From Oscillospiraceae bacterium (GTDB lineage: Bacteria > Bacillota > Clostridia > Oscillospirales > UBA929), in NCBI GenBank assembly GCA_031271525.1, contig JAISVO010000093.1, positions 1 through 9,438 on the forward strand: DNA of 9,438 nt. The letters run 5' to 3'. Below the pieces are notes generated by a model, which saw only the letters and a program-made list of their open reading frames with translations, did no database searches and was not told the origin of the DNA. The translations under genes and the position numbers were made by a program. The first letter of the stretch is position 1. Each line of letters starts with the position of its first letter. Below, in pieces: positions 1 to 6,980 of this stretch.

Positions 1-576
1 GAGGATGTCAATATTTTGGTCTTCGACACCGAAGTGTATTCCAACACCGGCGGTCAAGCGAGTAAGGCGTCCCAGATCGGTCAGGTCGCGCTGTTCGCGG
101 CCGGCGGCAAGACCCAGCAGAAGAAGGACCTTGCTCAAATCGCCATGTCCTACGGCTATGTCTATGTCGCCCAAGTGGCGATGGGCGCGAACTACGCGCA
201 GACGATCAAGGCAATCACCGAGGCAGAGAGCTACCCCGGCCCCTCGCTTGTCATCGCCTACGCGCCCTGCATCAACCACGGCGTGAAAGGCGGCATGGGC
301 AACTCGATCGCGGAGACCAAAAATGCGGTTGAGTCAGGCTACTGGCACAACTTCCGCTTTGACCCGCGCAACACGGCGGCGGGCAAAAACCCCTTCCAAC
401 TCGACTCAAAAGCGCCAACCAAGCCGTACAAAGACTTTATAGGCAGCGAAGGGCGCTACAACAGCCTGAAAATCGCCTTCCCCGACCGCGCCGGCGACCT
501 GTTCGACAAAGCCGAGCAAGCGGCCGAAGCGAAATATAAGAAGCTGGAACGCTTCTCGAAGCTGTTCGAGGAGTAA
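1..576 (+). CDS. nifJ: Pyruvate:ferredoxin (flavodoxin) oxidoreductase, C-terminal part
   Basis: This is the last 191 codons of a gene that begins before the window and stops at TAA (574-576). The enzyme oxidatively decarboxylates pyruvate with CoA to acetyl-CoA and CO2 and passes electrons to ferredoxin or flavodoxin in the cytoplasm of anaerobes. The frame is open from base 1 and soon reads DTEVYSNTGGQ, the part of the C-terminal thiamine-diphosphate domain that helps bind Mg-TPP. Next come SYGYVYVAQVAMGANYAQT, AYAPCINHG, ESGYWHNFRFDP and KNPFQLDSKAP, all typical of the one-chain enzyme. By family knowledge, the cysteine in APCINHG, about 100 residues from the end, corresponds to the fourth ligand of the proximal [4Fe-4S] cluster. 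The protein ends shortly after KKLERFSKLFEE, so it lacks the longer C-terminal extension of the Desulfovibrio africanus enzyme. The upstream domains are outside the window. Identification is very secure; the electron acceptor cannot be told from sequence. Confidence 0.96.
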   Translation, partial: EDVNILVFDTEVYSNTGGQASKASQIGQVALFAAGGKTQQKKDLAQIAMSYGYVYVAQVAMGANYAQTIKAITEAESYPGPSLVIAYAPCINHGVKGGMGNSIAETKNAVESGYWHNFRFDPRNTAAGKNPFQLDSKAPTKPYKDFIGSEGRYNSLKIAFPDRAGDLFDKAEQAAEAKYKKLERFSKLFEE

Positions 577-584
577 AAACACTA

Positions 585-618
585 ACGGGAGCGGGACACT
601 TCGGTGTCCCGCTCCCGT
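585..618. terminator. Strong, probably bidirectional terminator with C(UUCG)G loop
   Basis: A perfect 15-bp stem (585-599 with 604-618, starting ACGGGAGC) closes on a TTCG loop flanked by C and G, the extra-stable C(UUCG)G tetraloop. It begins 9 bases after the PFOR stop and ends 13 bases before the last base of the oppositely transcribed GH65 gene. On the + strand the stem is followed by CTTTAAC. On the - strand it is followed by TAGTG and then five T. Because the two transcription units converge here, one hairpin probably ends both. The T-runs are modest, so efficiency in each direction is inferred. Confidence 0.85.
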
Positions 619-631
619 CTTTAACTATATT

Positions 632-2800
632 CTATCCGTCCGCCGTCCAGCCGTCTTGTGTCACCGTCAAAGTGACGCGTTTGCCCCGGACTGTAACCGG
701 GAAGCGCAGGGTTTGAATCTGCGCAGGGAGACAGGGAGTCAGGGTGATTTCGCCGTTCTCGACCGAAAGGCCCGCGAAACCGAGGGCCGCGATCATCCAC
801 GCGCCGCCGTTTGCCGCCGGGTGGGTGCCGCCGATGTAGATCTCACCCGCCCAGTGCTTTCCGCCGCCGGTGAGGTCGATAGACGCTGTCTTTACAAAGT
901 GCTCCCATGCGAGGTCGGGACGGCGGAACCGGCAGGCCATCAGCGCGTACATACAGGCGGAGAGGCTGGAGCCGTGCTCGGTGCGCGGTTCGTAGTACCG
1001 CCAGTTGCGCTCAACCGTTTCGTCGGAGAAGTCGCCCGGGAAGAGCGCCATCATCGCGATGACATCCGCTTGCTTGATCACCTGCGTGTGCGCCGCCACC
1101 CCGTGGTTGGTGCCCCAATACTCCCGCTCGTCCAGTACGCGGCTCCGCACCGTTTCAAGGGACGCGTCCTCCAGCTTGAAGTACCCGTCAAACTGCTCGA
1201 CAACGGCTCCTTCGGGGTGCATTTTTTTGAGTTTTGGCGCGAGATCCCGCAGCAGTTCGAGGTCAGCTTGATAAGTAAGTTTTTCAAGCAGGGCTTTGAA
1301 AAAATCCGACTCTCTGTACATGTCGGCGATTGTGAGGGCGTTTTCCATACAGAACGCCGCCATCCGGTTGGTGAACGCGTTGTTGTTCACCCGCTCGTGG
1401 TATTCGTCCGGGCCGATTACATCCAGCAGCTCAGCCGCACCGCTGTCAGCACGTCGATGGGCGCGGGAGAGGAAGAACCGGGCGCATTGGAGGATGACCT
1501 CCGCGCCGCCCTCCTTCAGTAAGCTGTCGTCCCCGGTGATCTTAAAGTACCGCCACAGGGCGTAGGCGATGTCGCCGCTGATGTGGATCTGCTTGTCCCG
1601 GAAGTATGTGCGAACCGGACGGTGGGTAAAAACATCGGTGACATTGTAGTCGGTGCAGCCCTCCGCGCCCCCTTCTTGGCTCTCCCATGGATAAAACGCC
1701 CCGCGATAACCGTATTCAGCGGCTTTCCGCAGTGCGCCCGGCAGGGTTGCAATCCGGTAGCGAAGCAGAGTTTTCGCAAGCTCCGGTTCGGTGTGGACAA
1801 AGACTGGGAACAGGAAAATTTCCGAGTCCCAGAATACCGCGCCTTTGTATGTTTGCCCGGATAACCCCCGCGCGGGGACGGACAGGTTGTCCGCATGGCG
1901 GGGAGCGATGCTGTGCAGGTGGTATAAGCTCGCGTTCAGCGCCAACGCCGCGTTGTCGTCGCCGATCAGCTCAATCGCCGAGCCGCGCCAAATTTTGTCC
2001 CAAGCGTCCGCATGGGCGGCGAAAAGCGTCTGGAACCCCTGTTCTTCGGCGGATTGGCAGAGGGCGTACGCCCGGTCAGCCGGTTTCCCGCCGTCCAAAC
2101 CGGTGTAAACCGCCGCGAACAGGTCAACTGTGCGGTGCTCCCCGGCTTTGACGCGGAATCGAAAGGTGCGGAAGATGCCGTTGCCGGTGACTTGTTGGTC
2201 CTCTTCACAGGGGAAATTTAGGTTGACCGCCTGCGAAACGGCGACCGGGATGCTCAGCTCTCCGGTGTGGGCAAACGCCGAAACAATTGGTCCCGCTTGG
2301 TAATGGTAATGAAACAGGTGCGGCCCGTTGATGTCCCAGATGTCGGTGTCGATGCCGGTTTCGATCGTAACATCGGCATCTGCCATGAAAGTGAGAACCA
2401 TCTTAGAGCAGAGGAGGTGGGGATTCTCCATCGAGCAGAAGCGCTCACTTTGGAGGCGGACGGGGACGAATGTGGTGTCGCGGCTGTGCAGCCCCCTCGC
2501 GAAATCGAGAGACTGAGTGTGCTCAAGGTGGTCGGCGGCGCCTCAGACCATCGGCACGCCGTTGACGGTCAGCCGCGCGAACAGGCCGTTCGGGGCGTTG
2601 ACCGGTTCCCGCCAGCGGTCCCCGTTTTGGTCGTAGACCCCGGCGAGGTTAACCGCCGCGAGTTGGGCCTTCCCCCACTCGTCCATCGTTCCCCGCAGCC
2701 CCATATAGCCGTTGCCGATGAGGAAGCGGTTGCCGTTGGTAACGACATCCTCCCCACGGTAGCCGGTCTGGGTGAAGACAGCGTTACACAGCTCCATCAT
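632..2800 (-). pseudogene. GH65 alpha-glucoside phosphorylase (kojibiose/nigerose phosphorylase-like), interrupted by an in-frame TGA
   Basis: Read through the internal stop, this is a complete GH65 protein of about 722 residues, a normal length for the family. GH65 phosphorylases cleave alpha-glucosides with phosphate, inverting to beta-glucose 1-phosphate. Codons 1-85 (2800-2546) carry NRFLIGNGYMGLRGTMDEWG and VNAPNGLFARLTVNGVPMV of the N-terminal beta-sandwich. Codon 86 is TGA. The same frame then continues, with HTQSLDFARGLHSRD, into the (alpha/alpha)6 barrel. The predicted general acid is Glu466 in DVIGPDEYHERVNNNAFTN. IKQAD (about 575-579), EHGSSLS (about 608-614) and GGTHPAANGG are phosphate and active-site motifs. 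It ends at TAG (632-634). The ATG overlaps the upstream GH65 stop (ATGA), with no clear ribosome binding site, so translation is probably coupled. As written, only an 85-residue fragment would be made; the next ATG in frame (2431) lacks a Shine-Dalgarno sequence. The motifs suggest the kojibiose/nigerose side of GH65, but the exact linkage cannot be assigned. Confidence 0.88.
2543..2545 (-). other. Premature in-frame TGA inside the second GH65 gene
   Basis: The - strand reads GTC TGA GGC here. Both sides are in the same frame and both match the expected GH65 N-terminal domain, so this is a single nonsense codon and not a frameshift. TGA ends other genes in this operon, so a genome-wide TGA reassignment is unlikely. 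A one-base change from CGA, GGA or TGG would explain it. A sequencing error or a real recent inactivation are the simplest readings. No convincing selenocysteine-type hairpin follows it. Confidence 0.9.
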
Positions 2801-5058
2801 GGCGTCGGGACGGTCAGGCCGTCCGGGCCGATGATCTGCGTCTCTCCGTGGATGACCGCCTCGACGGGGCTGCCCTGCCGGAGGGTGAAGGTTGTCTCGG
2901 TTTGCGCCATCGTGAGTTCGAGGATCCGGCCCTGATAGGTCAGGGAGAAGCGGAGCTTCTTCCAGCGGCTTGGCAGACGAGGGGCGAACCGCAGACAGTC
3001 GCCGTCGCTACGCAGACCCGCGAAGCCGTAGACGATATTGACCCATGCCATCGCGATACTGGTAGTATGCAAGCCCTCCCGGGTGTTCCGGTTGTAATTG
3101 TCCAGATCGAGCCGGGTGGCGTAGCCGAAGAAGCCGGTCGCCTCTTCCATCATCGAAAGCTCCGCCGCGAGGATCGAGTGGATTGCCGGGGAGAGGGAGG
3201 ATTCGTGGATGGTGCGCGGCTCGTAGAACTCATAGTTGATCTTCTTCACCTCGGGGGTGAACGAGGAGTTGTAGAGGTAAAGGAACATCAAAACGTCCGG
3301 CTGTTTGATCATGTCGGTGCGGTAGATCCGGTCGTACGACCAGTGGTCGTACAGCGGGAACTCGGTCACTGGGATCGCGTGGACGTCAATGTGGGGGAGC
3401 CGGAAGTATCCGTCATGCTGCTCGATTAGGCCCTCCTCCGTCGCCGGAAGCGCCATCTTGTCGGCGATAAGCCGCCAACTTTCGGCTTCTCCGTCCTTCA
3501 ACCCGGTTTTTTTCTTCAGCTCGGCGTATCGAGCCGGGTTGGAAACCGGCAGTTCCAAAAGGACATCCGCCGCGTAGCTCAGCGAGCGTTTTCCCATGTA
3601 ATTGGTGTAGGCGTTATTATGGACCATCATGTGGAACTCGTCCGGACCCATCACGCCGAAGTAACCGTATTCGCCGGTCTGCGGATCCTGCCCGGCGCGG
3701 CTCTTGAGGAACCGGGCGATTTCAATCAGCATCTCGGCGCCATAGCCGGCGACAAACCCTTTGTCGCCCGTCACCAGCGCGTAGTGCCAGATACCGTAAG
3801 CGACCGCCGTGCTGGGCTGGAACTGGAGGGACGCATGCTGCCAGAGGTTGCAGGCTTCGTCGCCGTTTAAGGTTGCGACCGGGTAGCAGGCCCCTTCGCA
3901 GTCGAGCATTTTGGCACGGTTTTTAGCCTGTTCCAGTGTGTTGTAGCGGAACATCAGGAGCGACTTTGCCGCCGCCGGGTTGGTAAAGAGATAGAAGGGC
4001 AGGCAGCACGCCTCGGTATCCCAAAAGGCGTGTCCGTTGTAAGCTTCGCCAGTCAGCCCCTTCGCGCCGATATTGTGGCGGACGCTGCCGCCGTTGTAAG
4101 TTTGCGCCATCTGGAAACTGCAGAAGCGGATCCCCTGCTGTTCCTCTATCCCGGTGCCGTCGGCCGGATCGACCTCAATGTCGCTCACCCGCCAGTGCTC
4201 CGCCCAGTATGTTCTCTGCTCCTCCAAGGCTTGGTCTAGGGTTACGCCAGCGGTGGCGCGGAGGGCTGCTTCCCCGGCATCCCAGAGGACATCTCCGGTT
4301 GAGCCGTCGAAGAGGATGATCGCCCTTTTGTCGAAGGTAAGCGTCTCCCCTTGGGATAGGGTCAGCGACGCGCGCAGGCCGGCGGTCAATTCGCCGCCGA
4401 CCGGTTCCCCGGCGGCACTGTACAGAGCTGCCGCATAGACCTCCTGCCCCGAGGCGCGGGTTCTCGCCGCCACGGCGGCGTCCGAACGGCGAACCCCCTG
4501 CCAGAAGCAGATCCCCCTGCCCTCGTGGACGAGGTTAAAGGCGACACCGGATGTAATCTCAACCGTTCCCGAGAAGTTTAGCGGTTCAAAGACAATCCGC
4601 TGATAGGCACGCTCACGGCACCGCATGTCGGTGAAGCGCAGGAAGGTCAGCTTGAGGGATTTCCCCGACTTGGTGTGCCAGACGAAGTTGCGGGTCAGCG
4701 TTCCCGCCCGCATGTCAAGCACCCGCTCAAAATCGGTGAAGCGGACGGCGCTCAGGTCGAGTGCCTCGCCGTCCAGCGTAAGGCTTGTTAAAAGCCAGTC
4801 GGCCGCCGGGATCATGAAGTGCGTCTTGTCCACAATCCCCCGATAGGACCTCGGGAGGTCCTCCAGCTCGTAGACGCCGTTGCTGTAGGAGCCCCGTAGG
4901 GAGTCCGGATAGCCTTCGTCAAAGTAACCGCGAACGCCCAAAGTCTCGTTGGACAAGGAAAAAACCGATTCGCTCACCCGTGCGTAGGCGGGGTTGAAGC
5001 CCCGCTCGATCACTTTCCACGGGTCGGCGATGAAATACGGATCGGCAACTTTTGCCAC
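2797..5058 (-). CDS. GH65 glycosyl hydrolase/phosphorylase, maltose phosphorylase-like
   Basis: This 753-residue protein is a full-length GH65 member, expected to phosphorolyse an alpha-glucosyl disaccharide or oligosaccharide in the cytoplasm. The opening (DPWKVIERGFNPAYARVSES, then FSLSNETLGVRGYFDEGY) is the hallmark start of the maltose phosphorylase-like branch. Residues about 1-270 form the beta-sandwich, about 320-680 the (alpha/alpha)6 barrel, and the rest a small C-terminal beta domain. The predicted catalytic acid is Glu474 in GVMGPDEFHMMVHNNAYTN. MIKQPDV (583-589), RTIHESSLSP (615-624) and EGLHTTSIAM (661-670) line the phosphate and sugar site. The start is GTG at 5058, seven bases after AGGAGG, and gives the MAKVADPYF beginning usual in relatives. 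The stop TGA overlaps the ATG of the next GH65 gene. The gene follows two sugar permeases, so the imported sugar is probably its substrate. It could be a maltose, trehalose, nigerose or alpha-1,3-oligoglucan phosphorylase; sequence alone does not decide. Confidence 0.93.
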   Translation of the reverse strand: MAKVADPYFIADPWKVIERGFNPAYARVSESVFSLSNETLGVRGYFDEGYPDSLRGSYSNGVYELEDLPRSYRGIVDKTHFMIPAADWLLTSLTLDGEALDLSAVRFTDFERVLDMRAGTLTRNFVWHTKSGKSLKLTFLRFTDMRCRERAYQRIVFEPLNFSGTVEITSGVAFNLVHEGRGICFWQGVRRSDAAVAARTRASGQEVYAAALYSAAGEPVGGELTAGLRASLTLSQGETLTFDKRAIILFDGSTGDVLWDAGEAALRATAGVTLDQALEEQRTYWAEHWRVSDIEVDPADGTGIEEQQGIRFCSFQMAQTYNGGSVRHNIGAKGLTGEAYNGHAFWDTEACCLPFYLFTNPAAAKSLLMFRYNTLEQAKNRAKMLDCEGACYPVATLNGDEACNLWQHASLQFQPSTAVAYGIWHYALVTGDKGFVAGYGAEMLIEIARFLKSRAGQDPQTGEYGYFGVMGPDEFHMMVHNNAYTNYMGKRSLSYAADVLLELPVSNPARYAELKKKTGLKDGEAESWRLIADKMALPATEEGLIEQHDGYFRLPHIDVHAIPVTEFPLYDHWSYDRIYRTDMIKQPDVLMFLYLYNSSFTPEVKKINYEFYEPRTIHESSLSPAIHSILAAELSMMEEATGFFGYATRLDLDNYNRNTREGLHTTSIAMAWVNIVYGFAGLRSDGDCLRFAPRLPSRWKKLRFSLTYQGRILELTMAQTETTFTLRQGSPVEAVIHGETQIIGPDGLTVPTP

Positions 5059-5065
5059 ACGTACG

Positions 5066-5071
5066 CCTCCT
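5066..5071 (-). promoter_or_regulatory. Ribosome binding site for the first GH65 gene
   Basis: AGGAGG on the - strand lies seven bases before a GTG codon (5058-5056). This fixes the GTG as the start and gives the family-typical N-terminus. Confidence 0.85.
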
Positions 5072-5085
5072 AAATGTATAGTAGA

Positions 5086-5976
5086 TCAGCCCTTAATACC
5101 CGAAACGACGACGTTTTCGGTCAGTTTCTTTTGGAAGAGGAAGAAGAGGAGAATCGGCGGGATCATCGCAAAGACGACCGCCCGCATCAAGTCGTCCGCA
5201 TTAACCGTCTGCTGGCTGCTGAAGGAGTAGAGACGCACCATGACAGTCTCCCAGACGGTGCCGTCCAACACCAGATACGGTAGCAGGAAGTCGCTCCACG
5301 CGCCGTTGACCGCATAGATCGCGACGACGACGCAGATCGGCTTGGAGAGGGGGAGGACAATCCTGCGGAAAGTCTGCAGCGAGGTGCAGCCGTCAATCCG
5401 GCTCGCCTCGATAATCGAGCCGGGGAAGGACTCGAAGAACTGCCGGAAGAGGACCACATAGAAAGCGCTTGCGCCGGACGCCAGCCAGAGGGGGGTGAAG
5501 AACCGTCCCATATGGAGGTTCTGGATGTTAATGAAGAGGGGGACGATGCTGATCGTCGCCGGCATCAGCAGGGAGAACATCACAAGGCTGCTCACGATCT
5601 TGTAACCCTTCGGTTTCAGGATTGCGAGGCCGTACGCCAGCAGACCGTTAAAGACCAGCGCGCAGACGACGCTCCCGGCCACATGGTAGACCGAATTGAG
5701 GTAGTTGTTGTAGATTTTTAATTGCGACCACGTGTTGGTGTATTGCGAAAGGTCCAGCGCCTGCGGCAGCAGGGTGGGGCTGGAGACAAACTCCTGCAGG
5801 CTCTTAAATCCCGCGAAAAAGACCCAGAGTATCGGGAAGAGGGAGACAAACGCAATCAGCGCGCAGACGATATAAATGATCACGAGCCCCGTCTTGACCC
5901 CGATCGCATGGGTGTCAAAGTCCCGGATAACGCCGGTGCGCAGAATCGCCTTCCGCGGCTTGTTCAAATCCCACAT
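5086..5976 (-). CDS. Carbohydrate ABC transporter permease (CUT1, MalG/UgpE-like)
   Basis: This 296-residue inner-membrane protein is the second permease of a sugar importer. Hydrophobic segments lie near residues 29-55, 95-120, 130-152, 162-180, 212-235 and 264-282, giving the usual six helices. The cytoplasmic EAA loop that docks the ATPase is at about 189-209 (IEASRIDGCTSLQTFRRIVLP without its ends). The C-terminus VVSGIKG is the classical ending of MalG-type permeases. The ATG at 5976 is chosen because GGAGGG lies six bases upstream; a TTG further up (5991) would extend it by five residues but has no such site. The upstream permease stops (TAA) two bases before this ATG, so the ribosome binding site sits inside the end of that gene and the pair is probably translated together. 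Stop is TGA at 5086-5088. Confidence 0.95.
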   Translation of the reverse strand: MWDLNKPRKAILRTGVIRDFDTHAIGVKTGLVIIYIVCALIAFVSLFPILWVFFAGFKSLQEFVSSPTLLPQALDLSQYTNTWSQLKIYNNYLNSVYHVAGSVVCALVFNGLLAYGLAILKPKGYKIVSSLVMFSLLMPATISIVPLFINIQNLHMGRFFTPLWLASGASAFYVVLFRQFFESFPGSIIEASRIDGCTSLQTFRRIVLPLSKPICVVVAIYAVNGAWSDFLLPYLVLDGTVWETVMVRLYSFSSQQTVNADDLMRAVVFAMIPPILLFFLFQKKLTENVVVSGIKG

Positions 5977-5978
5977 AC

Positions 5979-6899
5979 TTATCCCTCCCAATCGTTCTTC
6001 CGACGGTTCACCCGCGTGTAGAGAAGGGTGAACAGGAGGAGGATCAGTGAAATGATGACACCGGCGGCGGCGGCTTTGCCGAACTCAATCCGCCCGCCGA
6101 AGGCGTACCGCCACATCAGGTACATCAACGACAGCGAGGCGTTGTCGGGTCCGCCCTTGGTCAGGACCATCGGCTCATAGAGGATTTGGAATACTGTGAT
6201 GATCTGGAGAATCATCAGGGTGCTGCCCAAGTTGAAGATCGCCGGCATGGTGATGTGCCGGACACGCTTCCAGATGCCCGCGCCGTCGATCGTCGCGGCT
6301 TCGTAAAGCTCGGGGTTGATTCCGCTCAGCCCCGCCATGTAGATGAGGGCGGTCGCGCCCGCGCCCTTCCACGTCGAGATGATGACAATCAGCGGGATCA
6401 CCAGCCCCATCTCGGTAAGGTAGGACTGCCGCTCCACCCCGAACCACTTGAGGATGATGTTGAAGACCCCGGTCTCCTCCGCCGAGAAGAAGGCCGTGTA
6501 GAGGATAATTGCCGCCAGACCGGGCAGGACGTTCGGGACATAGGAGGCTGTACGGAAGAAGCCCTTGCCCCGGGTCGTCTCGCCGATTACAAGCGCCATC
6601 GCGATCGGCACCAGAAAGCCGATCACAAGCGACCAGACGGTGTACATGACGGTATTGCCGAACGCCTGCCAGAACTCTTGGCTTTTGAAGATGCTGGCGT
6701 AGTTTCCGATCCCGACAAACTTATCGAGGCTGACGTTCCGCGTTGTGAAGAAGCTCATGACGATCCCCTGTGCCAAGGGCCCCCAGAGGAAAAACGCGAA
6801 TAAAAGGATGCTGGGCAGCATAATGAGCCACGAGGACAGGTGCTGCGTCAATTTGCCGCCTCCCCGGCGGCTCTGCCGGTAGGTTACCGTTCTCTCCAC
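5979..6899 (-). CDS. Carbohydrate ABC transporter permease (CUT1, MalF/UgpA-like)
   Basis: This 306-residue protein is the first permease of the importer. It has a basic N-terminal tail and six predicted membrane helices near residues 22-50, 83-106, 121-140, 164-190, 222-245 and 275-296. The EAA loop is at about 200-219 (ELYEAATIDGAGIWKRV and following), the contact for the ABC ATPase. FVGIGNYASIF and EPMVLTKGGPDNAS are typical of MalF/UgpA/LacF-like permeases. The start is GTG at 6899, eight bases after AAAGGAG (6914-6908); an ATG inside that spacer is out of frame. Stop is TAA (5979-5981). It lies between the binding-protein gene and the second permease, the standard CUT1 order. No ATPase gene is nearby, so the transporter probably borrows a shared MsmX-type ATPase, as many Gram-positive CUT1 systems do. 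The transported sugar is not readable from the permease itself. Confidence 0.94.
   Translation of the reverse strand: MERTVTYRQSRRGGGKLTQHLSSWLIMLPSILLFAFFLWGPLAQGIVMSFFTTRNVSLDKFVGIGNYASIFKSQEFWQAFGNTVMYTVWSLVIGFLVPIAMALVIGETTRGKGFFRTASYVPNVLPGLAAIILYTAFFSAEETGVFNIILKWFGVERQSYLTEMGLVIPLIVIISTWKGAGATALIYMAGLSGINPELYEAATIDGAGIWKRVRHITMPAIFNLGSTLMILQIITVFQILYEPMVLTKGGPDNASLSLMYLMWRYAFGGRIEFGKAAAAGVIISLILLLFTLLYTRVNRRKNDWEG
5983..5988 (-). promoter_or_regulatory. Ribosome binding site for the second permease, within the end of the first
   Basis: GGAGGG on the - strand covers the last sense codons of the upstream permease and lies six bases before ATG 5976. It favours that ATG over the earlier TTG at 5991. 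Confidence 0.8.
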
Positions 6900-6907
6900 C
6901 GTCTCAT

Positions 6908-6914
6908 CTCCTTT
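6908..6914 (-). promoter_or_regulatory. Ribosome binding site deciding the GTG start of the first permease
   Basis: AAAGGAG on the - strand is eight bases before GTG 6899. No in-frame ATG lies nearby, so this site supports the GTG start. Confidence 0.8.
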
Positions 6915-6924
6915 TCTTTAAGGT

Positions 6925-6954
6925 ACGCGGAAGGAGAGTGATCCCCTTCCGCGT
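6925..6954 (-). other. Intercistronic hairpin between binding-protein and permease genes
   Basis: On the - strand ACGCGGAAGG (6954-6945) pairs perfectly with CCTTCCGCGT (6934-6925). The stem extends through one G-U pair and two further pairs to a TCAC loop, 13 pairs in all. It lies 26 bases after the binding-protein stop and 25 before the permease start, and no T-run follows (ACCTTAAAG). It is therefore more likely an RNA 3'-end stabiliser or a partial attenuator than a full terminator. Such elements commonly let the binding protein be made in excess over the permeases. Confidence 0.72.
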
Positions 6955-6980
6955 GACGTTGTCTGACCGCTGGATTCAGG

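Noticed and set aside
656..1522. Open frame of 288 codons on the + strand
   Set aside because: It is antisense to the second GH65 gene, is rich in Arg/Gly/Val with no family resemblance, and has no ribosome binding site worth noting.
2431..2545. A frameshift between the two parts of the second GH65 gene
   Set aside because: Codon-by-codon reading shows that both parts share one frame; only the TGA interrupts it.
2480..2545. Selenocysteine insertion at the TGA
   Set aside because: No strong hairpin with the usual spacing follows the codon, and GH65 enzymes are not known selenoproteins. It was kept only as a test in the findings.
2267..2935. Open frame of 222 codons on the + strand across the GH65 junction
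   Set aside because: It overlaps both GH65 genes in antisense and its composition is that of a shadow frame.
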